Assembly: GCA_903859225.1 (NCBI GenBank)
Contig: CAIOLV010000151.1
Coordinates: 1 to 17,167 of the forward strand
Direction: 5' to 3'
Length of the DNA stretch: 17,167 nt
DNA from: an uncultured bacterium
GTDB lineage: Bacteria; Bipolaricaulota; Bipolaricaulia; UBA7950; UBA9294
A program made the position numbers and the translations under genes. Shown here piece by piece: positions 14,399 to 17,167 of this stretch. The notes below the pieces were generated by a model. The model saw nothing but the letters and a program-made list of their open reading frames with translations, was not told the origin of the DNA and ran no database searches. The first letter of the stretch is position 1, and each line of letters starts with the position of its first letter.

Positions 14399-16193
14399 GG
14401 CGCACCTCCCTATCCGACGCAGACTCCGACGCATCGGTCGCCGGCACCCGCCGGCCATCGCCAAGTTGCGACTGGTAGATGTCACGGTACACGGGGCTCG
14501 ACTCCATCAACTCGCCGTGGGTCCCAACGGCGACGATCTTCCCGCCGTCGAGGACAAGGATCTTGTCGGCCAACAGGACCGTCGAGATTCTCTGGGCTAC
14601 GATGAAGCGCGTCGTCGTGTGCTCGGATTCGGAGATCAGTCGATCGAGAGCATCCTGAAGCCGAACCTCTGTCTCGATGTCCACGGAACTGGTCGAATCG
14701 TCGAGGATCAGCACCTTCGGTCGCACGACGAGCGCGCGGGCGATCGCCAGCCGCTGCCTCTGTCCGCCGGAGAGTGTCACCCCGCGTTCGCCGATCACGG
14801 TGTTGTAGCCGTCAGGCAGGGCTCGAACAAACTCGGCCGCCTGCGCGGCCTCTGCCGCGGCTGCCACTTCCGCTTGCGAGGCGTCAGGACGTCCGTAGCG
14901 GATGTTGTCGAGGACCGTCCCGCTGAACAGAACGGCCTCCTGCAAGGCGATTCCAATCTGCGCCCGGAGAGACGCGAGCGTCACATCACGCACGTCGACC
15001 CCGTCGAACGTCACGCGGCCCGACGTCACGTCATAGAACCGCGGGATCAGGTGGATGAGGGTCGACTTGCCTGATCCGGTGGCCCCGAGGATGGCCACGG
15101 TCTCGCCAGGTTCAGCCACGAAGCTCACCCCCTGCAGGACGGGATCGCTGCAGTTGGCCGAGTAGCTGAAGCAGACGTCCTCGAATGCGACCCGCCCTTT
15201 TGGCGCCGTGAGAGCCACCGCTCCCGGACGTTCGCTCACCTCCGGCTCGCCGTCGAGAACCTCGAGGATGCGGCTGGCCGAGGCGTCGGCCGCCGCCAGC
15301 GGCGCAACCATTCCGGCGAGCATCATCAACGGGAAGAGGGCCATCGACAGGTAGTTGACCGAGGCGACAACCTGGCCGACGGTCATCTTCCCGTCGAGCG
15401 TCATCGTCCCACCGAACCAGAGGGCGACGATGACGGCCGCATTCATGATGACCATCATCAGCGGCATCAGAAGGGCGAGGACTCGGAACACGCGAATCGA
15501 CTGCGCCGTCAGAGCTTCGTTGGCAGATCCGAAGCGCTCGATCTCCTGGTCCTCGCGGACGAACGCCTTGACGACGCGGACGCCGGCGAGATTCTCCTGA
15601 AGGACCGTGTTCAATCGATCCAATCGCTTCTGCACGCCGAGGAACATCGAGCGCGCCGGACCGGCGAACAGCAGAACGAACAGGATGATCACCGGGAAGA
15701 AGGCGAGCACGATCCACCCGAGCTCAACGCTCGTCGCAAACAGGAACCCGATCGCGCCGAGCATCCAGATCGGCGCTCGAGTGAGAATGCGCAGCGACAT
15801 CTGAACGATCATCTGCACGAAGTTGACATCGCTCGTCGAGCGAACGATCAACTGACCCGTCTGGAGCCGGTCAAGGTTGCCGAACGAGAAGCTCTGCACT
15901 CGACGCACGAGTGCGCTGCGCACGTCGGCGGCGAAACTCTGGCCGACGCGCACGGACAGCGCGTTGTTGACAATGGCGAAGAGCGCGCTTGCCAAGGCCG
16001 CGCCAAGCATGATCAGCGACGTGGTCCACACGACGTGCAGGTTCTTCGCGCCGATCCCCTGGTCAATGATTCGCTGCGACAGCCGCGGGATGGCGAGATC
16101 CGCCGCCACCATGCCCAACAGGAGAATGAGCGCACCGATCGCCTGCCACTTGTAGGGACGGACGAATCGATACAGTCGGATCAGGGACTTCAC
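14391..16193 (-). CDS. Heterodimeric ABC exporter half, degenerate-site subunit (TM287-like)
   Basis: 600 residues from GTG 16193; the GTGA start overlaps the stop of the MarR gene by 4 bases, with AGGA upstream. It has a six-helix exporter domain (about 15-300) and a nucleotide-binding domain (about 335-575). Walker A GATGSGKST (370-378) and signature LSGGQ (474-478) are canonical, but the residue after the Walker B Asp498 is Asp499 in place of Glu, and the switch histidine is Gln534 (IVAQRIST). Both are the expected losses of the non-catalytic subunit. Its LSGGQ completes the active site of the partner encoded next. TM287-like features also include DDSTSSVD and the closing VYRDIYQSQLG. The substrate is unknown; the adjoining MarR suggests toxic small molecules. 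Confidence 0.95.
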   Translation of the reverse strand: MKSLIRLYRFVRPYKWQAIGALILLLGMVAADLAIPRLSQRIIDQGIGAKNLHVVWTTSLIMLGAALASALFAIVNNALSVRVGQSFAADVRSALVRRVQSFSFGNLDRLQTGQLIVRSTSDVNFVQMIVQMSLRILTRAPIWMLGAIGFLFATSVELGWIVLAFFPVIILFVLLFAGPARSMFLGVQKRLDRLNTVLQENLAGVRVVKAFVREDQEIERFGSANEALTAQSIRVFRVLALLMPLMMVIMNAAVIVALWFGGTMTLDGKMTVGQVVASVNYLSMALFPLMMLAGMVAPLAAADASASRILEVLDGEPEVSERPGAVALTAPKGRVAFEDVCFSYSANCSDPVLQGVSFVAEPGETVAILGATGSGKSTLIHLIPRFYDVTSGRVTFDGVDVRDVTLASLRAQIGIALQEAVLFSGTVLDNIRYGRPDASQAEVAAAAEAAQAAEFVRALPDGYNTVIGERGVTLSGGQRQRLAIARALVVRPKVLILDDSTSSVDIETEVRLQDALDRLISESEHTTTRFIVAQRISTVLLADKILVLDGGKIVAVGTHGELMESSPVYRDIYQSQLGDGRRVPATDASESASDREVRHG

Positions 16194-16690
16194 GATTCCT
16201 CACCCTCTTCATTTGGAAACGGAAAGACATGGTGCTTTCCCATCGGAAAGTGCTCCTCGAGCCTCGCGTGGACCTTGAGCAGCAGGGTCCGCAGCTCTGT
16301 CTGCTCTGCCGCGGTCAGGGCGCACGTCACTTCTTGCTCGAGCTCGCGGAAGGTGGCTGCGGCTTCCTCTTGCAGCAATCGAGCCCGCGCGGTGAGATAC
16401 ACGCGGGACACACGCTGGTCGGTTGGATCAGGACGGCGCTCAACCCATCCATCGCGCTCCATGCGCTGGAGCATGCTCGTCACGGATGCCGGGGAGAGAT
16501 GGAGGGCACGCGCAATCTCTGTCTGCGGCACGCCCTCGTAGTGTGACAGGAACAGCAACGCGAACCCTTGGGCCTTGTACAGGCCGATGCCCTCCATCTT
16601 TACGCGCATGCGGTCGCCAATCATGGGACAGAGCTGCAGCAGCAGCTGGCCGACCGTTCGCTCTCTGGGTGCGCGAGCCTTCTCCCCCAT
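16190..16690 (-). CDS. MarR-family transcriptional repressor
   Basis: 166 residues from ATG 16690, with AGGAGG seven bases upstream. The winged helix-turn-helix covers about residues 40-105: PQTEIARALHLSPASVTSMLQRMERDGWVERRPD for the helix-turn-helix and recognition helix, then the wing DPTDQRVSRVYLT (88-100), whose D-x-R-x-x-R-V pattern is diagnostic. The flanking helices (8-30 and about 105-147) would form the dimer interface. The C-terminal tail (from about 148) is unusual, with MGKHHVFPFPNEEGEES. It heads an operon with two ABC exporter halves and lies behind a promoter with two matching palindromes, so autorepression and ligand-released control of the exporter are likely. The inducing ligand is unknown. 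Confidence 0.95.
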   Translation of the reverse strand: MGEKARAPRERTVGQLLLQLCPMIGDRMRVKMEGIGLYKAQGFALLFLSHYEGVPQTEIARALHLSPASVTSMLQRMERDGWVERRPDPTDQRVSRVYLTARARLLQEEAAATFRELEQEVTCALTAAEQTELRTLLLKVHARLEEHFPMGKHHVFPFPNEEGEES

Positions 16691-16691
16691 T

Positions 16692-16707
16692 CGTTAGCCT
16701 CCTAACG
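16692..16707. promoter_or_regulatory. MarR/SlyA-type operator 1, containing the Shine-Dalgarno sequence
   Basis: CGTTAG-CCTC-CTAACG is a perfect palindrome with 6-base arms. Its core TTAG-N4-CTAA (16694-16705) matches the SlyA-type recognition sequence TTAGCAAGCTAA in its arms. On the minus strand the spacer reads GAGG and is part of the MarR gene's ribosome binding site, so in mRNA the same sequence could form a 6-bp hairpin with GAGG in the loop. Confidence 0.75.
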
Positions 16708-16723
16708 GTTCTTTACCTGACCA

Positions 16724-16735
16724 TTAGGTGGCTAA
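16724..16735. promoter_or_regulatory. MarR/SlyA-type operator 2 at the transcription start
   Basis: TTAG-GTGG-CTAA repeats the core of operator 1, shifted by exactly 30 bases (about three helical turns), so both would lie on the same DNA face. It touches the -10 element and covers the predicted transcription start near 16728, an ideal site for repression. Confidence 0.7.
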
Positions 16736-16763
16736 CTATATTCGCGTCTTCCCTCCTCGTCAA
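16735..16763 (-). promoter_or_regulatory. Sigma70-type promoter of the marR-ABC operon
   Basis: On the minus strand TTGACG (16763-16758) and TATAGT (16740-16735) are separated by 17 bases; each matches the consensus at five of six positions. Transcription would begin near 16728, inside operator 2, giving a leader of about 38 bases before the MarR start codon. Confidence 0.75.
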
Positions 16764-16784
16764 GGGGCGGATGATCGCCGCCCC
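16764..16784 (-). terminator. GC hairpin between the DUF4282 gene and the marR promoter
   Basis: GGGGCGG (16764-16770) and CCGCCCC (16778-16784) form a perfect 7-bp GC stem with a 7-base loop. It lies 64 bases past the DUF4282 stop on the same strand and directly abuts the -35 element of the next promoter. No T-run follows, so it may be a weak or factor-dependent terminator. Confidence 0.4.
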
Positions 16785-16848
16785 ATCTCACACTGCGGGC
16801 TCGTCATCGCGTCGGCCGCATGCAAGGCGCACGCGAGGCGCACGGCCG

Positions 16849-17106
16849 CTAGCGCTTGTCGCCGTTCTTGAGCGCCTCATGGATCCCGAAGATCGCCATC
16901 ATCAACTCACAGACGATGCGCACGAAGATCGGGCCAACGAGGATCGTGAGGATCCCGCCGAAGATGCCGAGACCGTTCGCGAAGCGCCCGGCCGAGAAAG
17001 CGATCATGGCGATCCCCTCAGCAACGCACAGGCCGACGCCGAGCCAGAAGAGAAGCTCGATGGCAATCGGCGTCACGAACTTCCGAAACAGCAAGTAGTC
17101 GCGCAT
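16849..17106 (-). CDS. Small DUF4282-family membrane protein
   Basis: 85 residues from ATG 17106, with GGAGG five bases upstream; the frame is open further but lacks a better site. The pattern FRKFVTPIAIELLFWLGVGL, then a Gly-rich second hydrophobic segment GLGIFGGILTILVGPIFVRIVCELMMAIFGIHEAL, matches the DUF4282 family: about two membrane helices (12-35 and 43-66), an FVTP motif near the N terminus and a conserved R-x-x-x-E region (60-64) before an amphipathic tail. No function is established for the family. It is upstream of the marR operon but separated by its own hairpin and the marR promoter, so it is probably an independent gene. Confidence 0.8.
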   Translation of the reverse strand: MRDYLLFRKFVTPIAIELLFWLGVGLCVAEGIAMIAFSAGRFANGLGIFGGILTILVGPIFVRIVCELMMAIFGIHEALKNGDKR

Positions 17107-17138
17107 AGTGCCTCCATCCGAGAAAGTGAGTTCGGAAC

Positions 17139-17167
17139 ACGATAGCTGATCCGTCAACCGTCGCCAA
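17139..17167 (-). promoter_or_regulatory. Possible promoter of the DUF4282 gene
   Basis: On the minus strand TTGGCG (17167-17162, the last six bases of the window) and TATCGT (17144-17139) are 17 bases apart, each matching the sigma70 consensus at four of six positions. It is correctly placed about 30 bases upstream of the ATG, but the match is modest and the context beyond the edge is unseen. Confidence 0.25.

Noticed and set aside
14399..14485. A longer start for the second ABC half, overlapping the partner gene by over 90 bases
   Set aside because: The extra residues are unlike ABC exporters, while ATG 14398 has GGAGG and a standard 8-base overlap.
1..17167. CRISPR arrays, insertion sequences, integrases, prophage genes, toxin-antitoxin pairs and rRNA genes
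   Set aside because: No regularly spaced repeats, transposase or integrase motifs, phage structural genes or rRNA segments were seen on either strand.

Overview
This is a high-GC (roughly 60-65% by eye) chromosomal stretch from a bacterium. Fifteen of the seventeen clear protein genes lie on the minus strand; a flavin-reductase-like gene and an MFS transporter lie on the plus strand. Several products carry Sec-type signal peptides (two isochorismatase-like proteins, a DUF3857/transglutaminase protein and two unknown proteins), MacB-type and heterodimeric ABC exporters are present, and ribosome binding sites are strong GGAGG types. This fits a Gram-negative or otherwise diderm-like lineage, possibly an uncultured phylum, but nothing here fixes the taxonomy. 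There are no rRNA or tRNA genes, IS elements, CRISPR arrays or phage genes. Gene density is very high; the longest gaps between clear genes are about 166 bases.

Layout. (1) 1-1157: two tandem exported isochorismatase-family paralogues, the first cut by the window edge. (2) 1279-2069: a membrane protein of unknown function, apparently coupled to a 16-codon leader ORF. (3) 2189-4114: an exported DUF3857 plus transglutaminase-like protein with an intact Cys-His-Asp triad. (4) 4281-6341, plus strand: a flavin reductase domain protein whose translation start follows an A7G8 homopolymer, then an MFS exporter. These converge on a hairpin with a minus-strand pair. (5) 6377-8247: a PlsC-like acyltransferase with atypical motifs, followed 11 bases later by an EFR1-type flavodoxin/2x[4Fe-4S] protein. 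(6) 8338-8820: a small exported protein of unknown function. (7) 8936-12461: a four-gene unit of exported protein, ABC ATPase, MacB-type permease and cyclase-like alpha/alpha-barrel protein, with gaps or overlaps of 2 to 11 bases. (8) 12542-16740: a MarR-family repressor and two half-ABC exporters, fused by 4- and 8-base overlaps. (9) 16849-17106: a small DUF4282 membrane protein.

How they work together. The clearest regulatory circuit is region 8: a good sigma70-type promoter, two TTAG-N4-CTAA operators 30 bases apart (one at the transcription start, one holding the Shine-Dalgarno sequence), the MarR gene, and an ABC pair whose motif asymmetry matches TM287/288-type heterodimeric multidrug exporters. 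The most unusual unit is region 7, a MacB-like exporter without a MacA-type adaptor but with an exported beta-rich protein and a squalene-cyclase-like soluble protein translationally linked to the permease. With the MFS transporter, the window holds three separate export systems.
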